Of a DNA stretch of 64,000 nucleotides, positions 24,143 through 36,770 are shown piece by piece. Made by a program: the position numbers and the translations under genes. The notes below the pieces were generated by a model, which was not told the origin of the DNA, made no database searches, and saw only the letters and a list, made by a program, of their open reading frames with translations. Source of the DNA: Tetrahymena elliotti 4EA (lineage: Eukaryota; Ciliophora; Oligohymenophorea; Hymenostomatida; Tetrahymenidae); NCBI GenBank assembly GCA_000231825.2, contig JH720317.1:623161-687160 (forward strand), written 5' to 3'. Numbering within the stretch: position 1 is the first letter of the stretch; each line of letters opens with the position of its first letter.

Positions 24143-25213
24143 TCAACAAGGTTAATATCTATAATAACCAACTTAATATCCACAGAATGGGCAGAAGTGT
24201 TACTTGTCTTAAAAGTTATCCATACATAAAACAGGTAAAGCACATATACCTACCACACAACAAGCTAAAAGACAGCATGTGTATGTTCCACTTCCTGTTT
24301 AACAGACAACTTAGCTCGTACCTACTCTTTAGCAGGCAGGGCATTTCATTTATTATGGAAATTAGCAATGATCCAAATTTGAAGGATAAAAATTTGCAAC
24401 AGGCTATCTTTAAACTGCAATAATTTGTTATGGTTGTCCATTAGGAATTGGTTAAATCATGATGGGTTAACCTTGAGGTAAGTTAGGATTAATCATATTA
24501 GGTCCTATAGGGGCTCCTACTGGGTAAATAGGAGGGACATATTAACCTTAAGGAGGAGGAGGAGGATTCATTTTAAGTTATTCAGCTTAGAGTTAGGGAT
24601 TACTTGGATTAGCATGATTATAAGGAGGATTTGCTTGCTGACCAGGAATATAATTTTAAGCTTAAGGCAAATTTATATTTTATCCTTAGAATTAGTTATT
24701 TTATGGATTATTAAAATCACCTTGATGATAACCGTTAGGTGGTTGCATATACATACCTTAATTATCCATGCTTGGTAAAGCAACATTTATGTTTACTGCT
24801 CCTCCAACAGGGTTTCCAGTAGCTACAGAATGTTCACTATTATAATTTCCTTTTTCCATTCCTTAACTATAGTTGTAATTAAGTTCAGGCTTAACATATT
24901 CCTTGTATTATTCATTTTAGGTTTGAGGAACATAATTCATATTAGGAGTCTACATTTAAGGAGCAGGAGGTTATCCAGATAAATCAAATCTATTTTATTA
25001 TTATTGTTGAGTATAATCAGGATACATATTGTTTGCCATCAAGGGTTAATTCATATTAAATCTTTAATTATCCATTTGGTTGTTTACATGATTGTAATCG
25101 TATTATTATTAACCAGGAGCAGGTGGAGGGGGAAGGTAATTATTATTATGAGGATTATTTCCAGATAAATCGAATCTTCCGTTATTGTTGTTATTACCGT
25201 CGTTTCTATCCAT
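24143..25213 (-). CDS. LITAF-domain protein with Pro/Gln/Asn-rich N-terminus
   Basis: A single exon of 357 codons. Residues 1-285 are Pro, Gln, Asn, Tyr and Gly-rich (for example NYLPPPPAPGQQQYDYN), a flexible region with PPxY-like and poly-Pro stretches. The C-terminal 70 residues are a LITAF (SIMPLE) domain. CPAC (about 290) is one knuckle, followed by a membrane-inserting hydrophobic patch, TYTCCLLACCVVGICALPVL, and the second knuckle HFCPFCGYQVG (about 335-345). Such proteins bind one Zn with the two CxxC knuckles, insert monotopically into endosome or lysosome membranes and act in trafficking. Pro-rich tails in the family recruit WW-domain ubiquitin ligases and ESCRT. The N-terminal half here is much longer than in animal LITAF. 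Confidence 0.88.
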
Positions 25214-25708
25214 GAAAAAGCTGCTTTTTAAATAGAGTATTTTTGCTATTTTAAACAAGATTTAATCTTTTTTTTTCTTTATTAATAATTCTAAAAAAAC
25301 AAATTGAACATAAATCTCAGATTTTTTATTAAACTCAAAATCTCATTTCTTTTCATATTAATTGTAAAGATAAATCTGATGATATTCATCAATATATCAT
25401 CTTATTATAATCATACTAACATTTATATTGATATACATACGCACATGCTGGGGGGTAGATTCCAAATTCCAACTCTCAGCGTAATAATATAAACATTCAA
25501 TCATATTATTAATATGAAGAAAATATGTTATTGAAATTAAATTAAATATTTATTAAACGCTGTATAATTTAGTAGAGATACTAATTATAAAAAATTAAGT
25601 TATTAAAAAATTAGGTGTTAGGTTTTAAATTCAGTACCTTTTAGATTGTAAATAATTTGTAGAGATACATACACACCTTATTTAAGCTAAAATTAAATAT
25701 AATAAGTT
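25214..25708. other. intergenic between divergent genes
   Basis: 495 bp shared as promoter by the LITAF gene (minus) and the large Gln/Asn-rich gene (plus). No gene was seen in it. Confidence 0.6.
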
Positions 25709-28700
25709 ATGTTCTACGGGTAGTAAGAACTACATTCTATCTAAGAAAGCTAATTTTAATAGTAATAGCAACAGTAGTAAGAATAGTAGTAGCCATCTCA
25801 ATAGTAGTAGCAGTAATCAGCAACTTAATAGCTTTTAGTTGAATCTAATTTAATTGATCAAAATGGGAAAGTTTTTAGATAGAATTAAGATGCTGATCTG
25901 ACAGATTCTAGAAAACTTAAAGATTAAAATTATTAATTAGCAAGTGATTAATTTGCTTAGATTTAGAAATAATAAAAGGCTTCATTAAGGCCTTAGTCAG
26001 CAGGAGGAAATCTGATATAGTTTTAGCACTAAAATCAATAAATTTATTAGTAAATGAATAGATAAGCTACTTAAGAATAATAATAAAGGTAACTGCTGCA
26101 GTAGCAGAGGCAACTTCTTAATCAGTAAAAATTAGAATAATACAGGTTACAGCAATAGGAGGAAGAAGACTATGAAGAGGAATAATTATTAATACAATAA
26201 TAAAAGTAAGATTCAATATTATAGGACTAATAACAATCGCAGCAGTAGCAGCCGTTACCATAAAATTCATCTCAAATAAAATAGAATGATTAAAGCAATA
26301 ATTTAGTGGAATAGATAGATGATGCATTAATTGATTTGAAAATAGGCTTAGTCCAAAGCTCTATCAGCAAGTTCGAAAATATAATACAAAAAGCTTTGAT
26401 AGAATTCTCAGATGAACAGTTTGCAAAGACATTTATTAAGATTGTAAAAAAATTAAACTTTATTTCTATTGATTATTTAAACCAAGGCGATATAAGTTCT
26501 TCATTGAAGATTTTAACCAAATGTGAATAGTGGACATAGCCTTCTGATTTTGGATTCTTTCCTGATATGAGAGCACTTACATTGAATCACATTGGTTGCA
26601 CCCATAGAAGATAGAATAATTTTAAAAAAGCCATGCTTTTCTTTGAGTAAGCACTAAAGATTTTACTGAATGCAAATCAAAGAAGTTATTTAGGAATTAC
26701 TTATTTGAATTTATCAGCTTTATGTTCCTAAATAGGACAACATAAAAAGGGATTAGAATATGCAAGAATGGCATTAGTTGAGAGTTAGCATGAATTTATG
26801 CAACTAGTCAAGAGCTAATCCCACAAAAAATTTTAAGGATAGTTAAGATTTAAAAATAATGATTCTTAAGGTAATATGAATGAAGAAAATATTAATGACA
26901 TAGATGATGAAGAGGATTTAGATTATTAAAATAAGATAAACACATTAGTTATTAGTTACCATAATATAGCAGCAGAAGAGGAATATTTTTTAAACTATGA
27001 AGAAGCTTTAATTCACTATTAAAATTCAGTTAATACATCTGAAGACTATTTGGGATCACAAAGCAAAATAACTTAACATTTTAAATAAGAATTTTCAAAA
27101 TTCTCTTAAAGATATGCTCATTTTAAAGTTCATAATAATAATGGTGTAATGGCAGGTGGATAAGGTCTTTATCCGTAATATTAGAATCAATTATTTTCAA
27201 ATACAGATTAATTTTTTGTTGTTCAAATACCCAAAGGAATGTATCAAATTTCTGAAGGAAAGAAAGGAAGAATATTATCAGCAAATGGAAAGAGAATAAT
27301 TAGAAAGAAATCTTCAAAAAAAAGTAAGAAGAAAATGATAATGATTTCTAATGGAAACAATATTCCATAAGGATTTAAACAAGCTACTCTTTCTCCTTAC
27401 TTATAACCTGTTATTCCATTAGAATAGGCTCATAATTAACAACTTGCAAACAGCCAGTAAACATATTATGGTATTAATGGATACTAATAGCAAAACAGTT
27501 AAAATAATACTAATAATCAAACAGCATTAAGTCATAAAGGATTGATTCCTGCTAGCAGCAGTAATAGCAATTTGATTAATTCTGGAGTAAACTATTAAAA
27601 CATATCTATAAATACTGCTATAAATCCTTAAAATTCAACAAGTGTAGGCCTTCTCTCTTCTTAACCTACTAAAGTGATTAATCGCCCAATGAGTGCAGCA
27701 TATGATAGCTATTACAACAACTAGCTAAATGTTACTACTAGATCTAACTTTGTAAATACTCAAAGAACTAAATCACCTCTTGTAATGAGAAGTATGGTAC
27801 CTTCTTAACAGTTATCACCCACAAAATATTAGCAATAATAGACTAAAAAAAGAAAAATTGTTTCAGGTAAAAATAAAGGATTAAAAATAAATAGCAATAA
27901 TTTAGATTTTGCTGGTCCATTTTATGAAGCAAGAGGACCTCTTTCTTATAAAGGTAGTGTACCATTAATAGCTTCTTAAACACCATCTTTAGGATCATAA
28001 TTATCACCATCTTTAACTGCACCTTTTTATTCTTCAACCACAACATAAACTCCAAATCAATAAAGTATTTCAAGTAATGGATCAAATAAACTGTTGTTTG
28101 CTTCAGCTTCTAATAAAAATATGAATCCGATTTACTAAGATTAGAATTCTTTTTAAAGCTAGAGGAAACTTATAACTTTTTCTTAAAACTAAAGTGTTTC
28201 AAGATAATTAACATCAGAGTTTGCTTAAAATGATCAGACTTTTTTCAAAACAAGTAGATAAAATAGTAATTCTAATCCTTAAGAATTTGTTTCAGGTCAA
28301 AGCTAGCCACCAGATACTTTATCAAGGATACAACTCTTAGAAAACTTAAAATAACAATATCAAAGAGCTCAAAATAACGTTTAAAATATCTAATTAAAAA
28401 TTCAACAAGAAATGCTAAAAAATGATAATTATAATCCTAATCAGGCTTTTGGTAACAATAATCAAAACATTGCTTAGGATTATAATAGCATGAAAAGGAA
28501 GCTTTCATCTCATAATGGTATAGGATAAATGAATCATAAGAAGACTCCTTCATCTCTTTCGAATCAAAATTACCAAACTGCATAAAATTAAATTTAGAAT
28601 TAAGTAGGATAGACACCTTACAATAATCTTACTAAGAAATACACACAAGATAAATTTGTTATTAGAAATCCTAAAATTTCGTAAATAGCTTCTGGAAATA

Positions 28701-31700
28701 ACTCAAAAAAAGATTAAACAAATAAACAAAGTAGCATGTAGAATTACAGCAACTAAAACATTTCAAAGTAGTCATCACAAAATGACTAAATTGATGAAGT
28801 TTTGCAACAAAATATGCTAATGCAGAACAATGGAGAAGGTATAGGGTAATCAATATAAATTCAATAATAATATAATTCTAATAACGTTTACAATTAGTAA
28901 ATTCAATAATTAAATAACACAAACACGGACTAATCATAAAATCAACAAAATATGTAAATGAATTAAAGTCTTTTGTTATAGTAATAACAATAATTATTTT
29001 AATAATCTACTTAGTAACAAATAGAAATAATTTTAGAAAATCCAAGAATTTAGCTAAAAGAATTAAGAGACCCCAAATTCAAGTCTTTTGATGGTACTCT
29101 CAAATTTACTCTTAACAAATAAAGATTTTTTATTTCAATTCAATTTGAGAGTGAAAGGTTAAGTAATTAAATTTTTGAGCATTTCATTAATGTAAGTGAT
29201 ATTTTCCATACAAAAGATTATGATTACTCTTAAATTCAGTAATTGATGCTTGCTTTTTGTAACGAAATAACGAAATTTTTATATGTTAATCTCTTGTAGG
29301 AATGTTTGAGTATAAATTTTTAGTCTTTGTCTTCACTTTTAAATACCAATACAAACAATGCAAGCAGCAACAACAATAATAATAATAAAAATTCTAACAA
29401 CAGTGATACCAATCAAAATTCATAAATCTAATGCATCCAAAATGTTATACTATTTGACAAAGTTCCAATAAAGTTGGACTTAAAAAATGTTTAAAGAGAA
29501 TTAGATATTGTGGTTAAGAATAATTCAGAAAGTATACTTTTGCTTTGTGATGATCCTGCAACAGCTATGGCACTAAGAATGTAAGATAATGTCCAAAATA
29601 GCTAACAAGTTGGGGAAGATGATAATATTAAGCCTTTAGTAAATACATATTTGATGCAGATTTAAAATGATTAAGGAGATTTAGCAAAAATAGATCAAAG
29701 TTAAGATTCAATCACTCCCATTATTTTAGATCCAAACACACTTATGGATCAGAATATCCCAGATTTCTCTGATGGATATAAAGATTATTTGTAGAGCCCA
29801 TATTCCAATAATAGAAATAAAAATGGTAAGAATGGCAAGTAGAATATCTATGCTGGAAATGACATGATTCCAGAGCTAGAGGAAGCTGACACATTCTCTT
29901 AAATGAGAAATAACAATGGAACACCATATAATAATAATGGAAGCAACAATATTAGTAAATAAAATCAAAATTATGATGGATAAATGAATAAAGACAATAA
30001 CTAGATTGATGATTATGATGAAGAAATTTTAGATGATATTCAGGATTATGGTGATGATTTTGAAGATAATTTTGATCAATAAGTAATGGATGCTAAAGAA
30101 AAGAATCCTAACAAAGGTAAATTAGCATCTCGACCCAAAAGTTCTTATAAAAACAGAATTGTATAAGATAAAAAAATAAAAAACGAAGAGGTTTAAGAAG
30201 AAATAGTAAAAGAAGCAGGGCAAAGCAAGTATGGATTTTAAAATATGTACCAGTTAAAAAAGCAGTAGTAAAGAGATAATAGATTGTCTTAAATTGAAAA
30301 TGAATTTGACATACCAAATGATGATGAAAGATTTGGTAAGTAGAAACTGGATAATTTTGAGTTTGAAGATATAGATAAAGACTCTGCTTTCTAATAGAAT
30401 AAAAATGAGCACAGATTTGACGATTCTGCAAATAGTTTGGAATAAATTACTCATACTATGGAGAATGGCAATAACAGTGGAAGGAAACATAGTACATTTA
30501 AGTCTATGAAAGATTCAACTCCTAAAAATGATATTGACGTTAATATATTTAAAGTTGATAGTAAAATGAGAGATAGTAGCGCTAAAAATTAGAGTTTTGG
30601 TGAAGAATTATAGATGTCAAAAGGCAAATAATCTTCTCAAAATAGAAGGAATACTCCTCCTCCAAAGATAGTTATAAACAATGGATTTGATAATGAAGAT
30701 CCATATATAGCTTATGATAGTGCTTAGAATGATGATAAATTATAAAAAGAAAAAGAAGCTTAAGAAGCTAAGGAAGAATTTGATAAGTTGATTTAAGAAA
30801 AGGGTGAAAAAAAAGTTTCTGCTGCTGCAACTTTTATTTAGTTAAAATATAAAAAGAAAAGAAACTAAAAAATAGAAAATGAGAATGTTATTTAAGAAAA
30901 AAGTGATTAAAATAAATAACAATAGAATAAATAAGTAGCAGAGGAGCCTCCAATAGATATAAATGATGAAAATAGGTAGGATTTTGAAAAAGCAGCTAAT
31001 TTAATTGGTTCTAAATTTAGGATGAGATAAAAGAAAAAGAAAATTGAAAATGGGTAGGAGTAAGATAAAGCGAAGAATAAGGATTAATAGAAGGAGAAAG
31101 AAGTACAAAAGAATAATGATAATACTTAAAAAAAGAATGAAGTAGAGGTTGTATTAGAAGGTCCTATAGAGGAATATGAAAAAGTAGCTACTCTTATTGG
31201 AGGAGCATTCCGATAAAAGAAAATGAGATAGAAATAGTAAGATGAGTAGAAAAAAAAGGAATAAGATGAATAATAATAAAAGTAGATTAGTTAAAAGAAA
31301 GAAGAACCACCTGTAGTCTTAGATGGCCCATTAGAAGAATATAAAGATGTAGCTAGTAAGATTGAAAATGCTTTTTTGCTGAGGAAAAAAAGATAATAAG
31401 AACGCCAAGAAGAAGAGAAAAAAAAGCAATAAGATCAAAATAAGAATGAAGATAATACTGATAGTTTAAAGAAGACTAATCCTTCTATGTTTATATCATT
31501 TGGTGCAAATGGTCTAGACAATGGCAGCTAAACATCTAGCCAATTTCCTACCATTACAGATGAAAATAATTAATTGCCAGTAACAATAATAGATGGAGGA
31601 AAACCTAATTAAAATAATGAAATGAAAAAAATTCCCAATTCAACTGATATGCTTTTAGATAAAAATTCAAGCAGTAGCCATTCAGCTAGTAATATTAATG

Positions 31701-31867
31701 AAAATTTAGATAATTTGAATGAAGAAAACAATAATCCAGAAGCCACAACATAAAAATAAGGAGGAACAGTAGAAAAATAAAAGAAACCAGTTAAAAAGAA
31801 AGCATAAGTGTAGGCAAATTTCAAATTGAATAGAAGATGGAATTAGAACCTAGGATTTAATGTTTGA
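25709..31867 (+). CDS. Large Gln/Asn-rich protein with TPR-like repeats and IQ-like motifs
   Basis: One exon of 2,053 codons without an in-frame TGA, far beyond chance. Residues 1-215 are largely Gln, encoded mostly by TAA/TAG runs. Residues about 230-450 are helical and TPR-like (for example FKKAMLFFEQALKILL followed by TYLNLSALCSQIGQHKKGLE). Residues 450-1100 are Ser/Asn/Gln-rich. Residues about 1110-1260 form a more ordered part (KSFDGTLKFTLNKQRFFISI) that I do not recognise. An acidic and Lys-rich region follows. Between about 1700 and 1890 four related segments repeat: AAATFIQLKYKKKR, AANLIGSKFRMRQKKKK, VATLIGGAFRQKKMRQ and VASKIENAFLLRKKRQ. They resemble degenerate IQ motifs, which bind calmodulin-like light chains. 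A Ca2+-linked scaffold is an inference. Confidence 0.85.
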
Positions 31868-33579
31868 ATGAGGAGCAGTAAAATAAAATAGAAATAAAAT
31901 TGAATGGAAATTTTTATTTATGATTGAATTTTAAAAATTAAAAGAACAATTATTGAATGACTTAAAAATAAATAATGAATTAGAAAATTATTGAATAAAA
32001 TAGTATTTTTATAAATTATATTAACATTTTTAAATGTATTTTGATAAATAGAAGAAAATTAAGTATTTAGATTAATTCATTTTTTTATTCAAATAAATCA
32101 CATCTCTATGGCTGACTTTCTTTTTTTCAAATCAGGGCTAGCTATTTTTATGTTTTTTTAGTAGCTTTGTAATTATAATTTCAATTGAAATCACTAATCA
32201 TTATATTATTTATTTTTTATTATATCAAGATTTTTCAATATATTTATTAGTGGTATTTTCTTAATTATAGAAATTTTTATACAGAAGCTATGAAAATTAT
32301 AAGAAATATTTATAGCTTATTGTTTAAACTCATTTGTTTATCAAAATATAATGACTCAATTTCAAGATTGCCACTTTAAAAATTGTAGTTTTTCTTTATT
32401 GTTAAGAAAATAACTCGACTGTATTTTTTCAAAGCTATTTCTATTAATTTTTTTTCTTTTATCTTTCTTTATAAGTAATGTTAATCATAATTAATATTAT
32501 TCAAATATTATAAGTATTTATTGTTTATTATCTAAATTGATTGGTATAGCAACAAATATTGCCATTTACAATGATTACCTATTGGTAAAAATTTTTTTTT
32601 TTTTGTTTATTAATTTTAAGAGTCTTTTTAATTCTTAGAGAGTATATATCAAATCATCTCTTTTGTTTTATTTGTCTCAGCAAATATCAATTTTTAACAT
32701 CTCTTAAAAATTGATAGTAAATACTTATTAATTATTGTTTAAATTGATTCGTTTACCTAATTTAATAATTTTTTAGATTGCTTCTTTACAAATCAAATTT
32801 AATATTTGCTTTGATTTTTTATTAATTTCAAAATAAAAATGTTCAATAAGATCTTTGATAATATCATATTTCTTATTCTCTAAAGCAGTATTAATTACTA
32901 ATACTTTTATAAAATCATTTTAAATCGCTATCGCTTATTATTTAAATTCTTTTATTTAATATAAAATATTAGGTTTTGAAATTGTTTCTTTAAAGAAATT
33001 AATTTTTGTTTTGATTTTTATGTAATAATTCTAGGATTAAATTATTTTCTTTTAACTTTTAGAGTGACATTAGTTACAATTTCTATTTTCAAATAATTAG
33101 AAATACTTACATGATATATTTACCAAATTTTGAATTGTTTTATGATTGCGTATTTAAAAAATAAAATTTTGAGTTTCTTTTTTTATATTTTTTTTCTTAA
33201 TATTTTTTCAATGCAATTTTAATTAATCTATTTTGGATTTATTTGTTCTAGCACTTATGATTATGATTTTATTACTATGACTGCTTTAGATATTTAAGTT
33301 TTACAGTTTTGGGTAATTAGATTGGTTACTATATTAATCATAAAGATAACTTATATTGATTTTGAAAATTAGGATATTTAAAGAACTTTGCGTTTTGTTT
33401 AAAATAGTGGTAAATATTTGATTCTAATGAATCTATATTTAGTTTTTAATAGATTAATTTATTATTTTTAGAATAATTAATTCAGTTCTATAGTATAATG
33501 TTATTGATTGGATAAATTACATTTAATAAAAGGTGTTTTTCTTTATTTGATCAAGGTTTAATTAAAGTTTTTGATATGC
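31868..33579. other. intergenic between convergent genes
   Basis: About 1.7 kb of very AT-rich DNA with long poly-T and poly-A runs. It holds two 3' ends. I see no gene. Confidence 0.6.
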
Positions 33580-34584
33580 TCAACAATTATTACACTTTTT
33601 GTCCTTTTTCTTAATTTTTTTATTTATTTAAAAGAACTTTCTCTTTTTGTGTTTTTACAAGCTATCAAGAAGGGATTTATTTTCATATGAAAGTAAAAGG
33701 AATTAAATCACTTTTTGATGTGACAATAAATCTTGAATTTTGCTGTTTTGTAGCTACTAATCAATAAAATTTGTAAGAAAGAACTTAAAAATTGAGGAAT
33801 ACTACTAATGATTAATCAACAAACATACGGTTTAGTGATTGAATGGTTTATTTTCAATATACCTTTTAAATTTCTAATATATTTCTATCAAGTTGTTTTC
33901 TCTTTCTTGTTAATTCTAATTAAACAAGCTTTTTATTTGACTTTGGGTGCTCTCCATAGTAAATTACTCTACATCATTAGAATTAAGGTAATCTTCAATT
34001 TTAGGTTGCTAAAAAAATCCAATTCTTTCATAGGGTTTCTTAGTATTATCTGTTATGGAATTTTGCTTTGTGTTTTCTTCTGGGTTTAAAACCAAATACA
34101 TAAACTTTTTGAATGAGTACATTACATTTTTTATCACATTTTTTCTCTTAGCCTAATTGATTAGTAACAAATCATCCTGATCAATGTTTTCATTTCTAAT
34201 TTCTTCTTCTTTGCTTTCATTTATATCCTTTATTTCTTCTTATGTTGGAAAATCTTGTTACTCTGACTCGTTTTCAGCTTATTCTAGATTAATTGAAGTA
34301 TTGGGCTTCTCTAAAGCTAGCTGATAGAAGTCAGTGTTGGCATTTTCACTCCTATTTATACTGCTTGAACTAAAATTGACCAGAGAATTTTAACTCATTT
34401 TGTCATTTAATATGATGACAGTTTAATAGTTTTGAGAAATATAATTTTAATCGTTCTTGTAATCGTAAAATACAGTATTTTAATTGGAAGTTATATCAAT
34501 TTAAGTTGAGAACTGAAATTTATTTTAGTTTTTAATCAATTTACTATTGGTATCCTAGCTGCTATTTTACTTTATTTATTTCAT
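33580..34584 (-). CDS. Family-1 paralogue A, unknown conserved C-terminal domain
   Basis: 334 residues from the first in-frame ATG (34584) to TGA 33580. The frame stays open and protein-like up to an in-frame TGA at 34732-34734, so a 5' exon is likely, possibly with an ATG near 34771 or 34833. The N-terminal part is polar. From about residue 145 come KNVIKNVMYSFKKF, FKRYIENKPFNHQTVCLLI, QYSSIFKFFLTNF and HQKVIQFLLLSYENKSLL, matched segment by segment in the genes at 36.8-39.0 kb and 42.1-45.0 kb. The domain is helical, basic and aromatic and resembles no family I know. The end is very Lys-rich (KHKKRKFF, KKIKKKDKK), which would suit nucleic-acid binding or nuclear targeting. That is inference only. 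Confidence 0.72.
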
Positions 34585-35838
34585 TTTTGGACTTAAAGAT
34601 GTAAGAATAATATTAAATTGTATTTTCTTAATCTTTTTTGAGTTTTTGATAACTTAAGAATTAAGTGTAGTAAATTTTATTTCAATCACGCAACTCCTTA
34701 GCTAAATTTCAATTTTGCCTCTATTTATATGTCATAAATCTTTCAATAATATTAAACAATTCCTTTATACTCATATCATATAATTATACACTATTTCTCT
34801 TAAATTATTAATAACTACACTTTTACACTTCATGCTCTTTAAATTTGTAAGTTAAAACCAACTTAAACATTTTGATTTTATTTTATAAAATACATTTTTG
34901 CTATGTTAAAATTACTTCTTAGATAACTTAAATTTTTGTTCATTCATTTCTTGTCTAAAATTAATCAAACTGAGGATAAATTTTAATTTTCTTTAACAGA
35001 AAAAAAAATTAATTCCACACAATGTCTATAATATCAATTTTTTACCTTCCGAGTAAAAAAATGTTTCTTTTTTCTAATTTTCATAACAAATAAAATTTAA
35101 TGATATCAATAATCGTTTACTCCTTTAAGAAAATATAATTACTTATCTACTTCAAAAAATTATACAGTAATTCTAACAAAGTTAATTTAAAATTTCAATG
35201 TTACTCAAAAAATAATCGAAATGAATTTTTTGATCTAGCTTTGATTATATATTGAATTGATCAAGTTTTAATTCATTGAAATTCTTGAATAAATTAATTC
35301 TTATGATTCATACCAATTCCAACTTTGAATGTTTAATAAATATATTTTGTTGCTTATATTTTAAATATCATGGACATCAAAAAGTTAAAACATTTTCATT
35401 TTAAAAATATATTTTTCATATAAAAATAACTTTTTCAATAACTCTATCATTTACTAGATAATTTTCACTATTTTTTCAAAAATTATTAATATTTTATCAT
35501 AAATTAATAACTTTAACTCCTTAAAGTTAATATTCTATTTATTAAACATTAAAATATTTTTTATATTAAACTGCTCAAATGAAAAATTTAAATTTATTTA
35601 AAATAAAAATTATTTGGTTTTTTCATAAACTTCACTTAATTATTATTATAAAAACTCATAACGAAAATATATCTATTAAATTAAAAAATTAATTTTGATA
35701 AAGATTATATCCTCCTAATTTAGAATCTGGGTAAATACATTAAAAATTATAATGATTATTTATGGATCATCACTACAAATTTATGCATTAATATAATGTG
35801 ATATTTCATTGTTAATTTTTTGAGTTTACACAAAAAAA
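34585..35838. other. intergenic or 5' region of paralogue A
   Basis: The first 150 bp continue the open frame of paralogue A. The rest is AT-rich. A perfect 12-bp inverted repeat starts here (35795-35806), with its partner at 35846-35857 just inside the next ORF. Confidence 0.5.
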
Positions 35839-36306
35839 ATGCATTAAATATCACATTTGTTAAGCTCAGATTTGAAATGCATATAAAATCAAAATTAAAT
35901 AGAAAATAATGATATTTTTCTTACATAATTAAAAGAGTAAGATTAAATTCAAGAAGATTGGAGTATATTAATTAAAAAGCTAAGTTACTCACAAGTATAT
36001 ATTTATTGGTTGTAATCTTAAATTGGATATTAAGCATATTTATCAGATTTTATGGTTCAGAACCAGGAATTTCTTGAAAAAATGTAAGAGAAAGTAAGTT
36101 TATCGGATGATTATGAAAATAAAATAAATACTACTTCAATATTAACTGGTATCTATCTTTTCCATTTTTTAGAAAAGATGTTGCAATAATCTAATAAATC
36201 AGTATCAATCAATTTAAACAATAATAGATTAAAATTGAATTTTCTTTTTTCAATTAATTCAATTTAACTTTTTTATGATAATTAAATATGTTTTACTTTC
36301 TTTTGA
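35839..36306 (+). CDS. Hypothetical protein, 155 residues
   Basis: An open frame of 156 codons from ATG 35839. Its first 90 residues have a protein-like mix of charged and aromatic residues (QIQEDWSILIKKLSYSQVY, FMVQNQEFLEKMQEK). A strong donor-like GTAAGT follows LEKMQEK (36094) and an acceptor-like TTTTTTAG lies at about 36170. The frame also reads straight through, so whether there is an intron is unclear. No family recognised. It is the only plus-strand call among the three minus-strand paralogues and shows no similarity to them. Confidence 0.42.
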
Positions 36307-36770
36307 ATTTATAAATTGTGCAAAATATTTTAAATTTTAATAAAATATGTAAAAGAAACATCAATTATTTTGTTCTTAAACATTCTGTGTATAGATTCAA
36401 TAATTCATGTTATATAAAAATATCAAAGTATTTAATAGATAATAAATGTATCAAATTTAATTCAAATTAAAATGATCATTAAAAAAAATTTTTTTATTTA
36501 TTAATACATTTAAGAATATAAATTGACTTTGTTTTTATTTTTTCATATCATGTTTTAAAAATATGTATTTATTTAATTAATTATAGGACTGTAGATTTTC
36601 TAAGCAAAACAATAAAAAATAAATAAAAGGATGGTTGATCTACAAAGTAAGTTTAAACAATTGCAAAAAAATAAAATGTTGATACATATTTTATTTAAAA
36701 TTAAATATTTAATATTTTTTTTTTCTTTTATAATGAAATGAATTTTTAATTAAAAGAGCTAGAAAACTTA
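36307..36770. other. intergenic between convergent genes
   Basis: 464 bp of AT-rich DNA with nothing recognisable. Confidence 0.6.

Noticed and set aside
34840..34880. AAAACCAACTTAAAC resembling the ciliate chromosome breakage sequence
   Set aside because: It departs from the 15-bp consensus at several essential positions, and no telomeric repeats or gene-end pattern are nearby.
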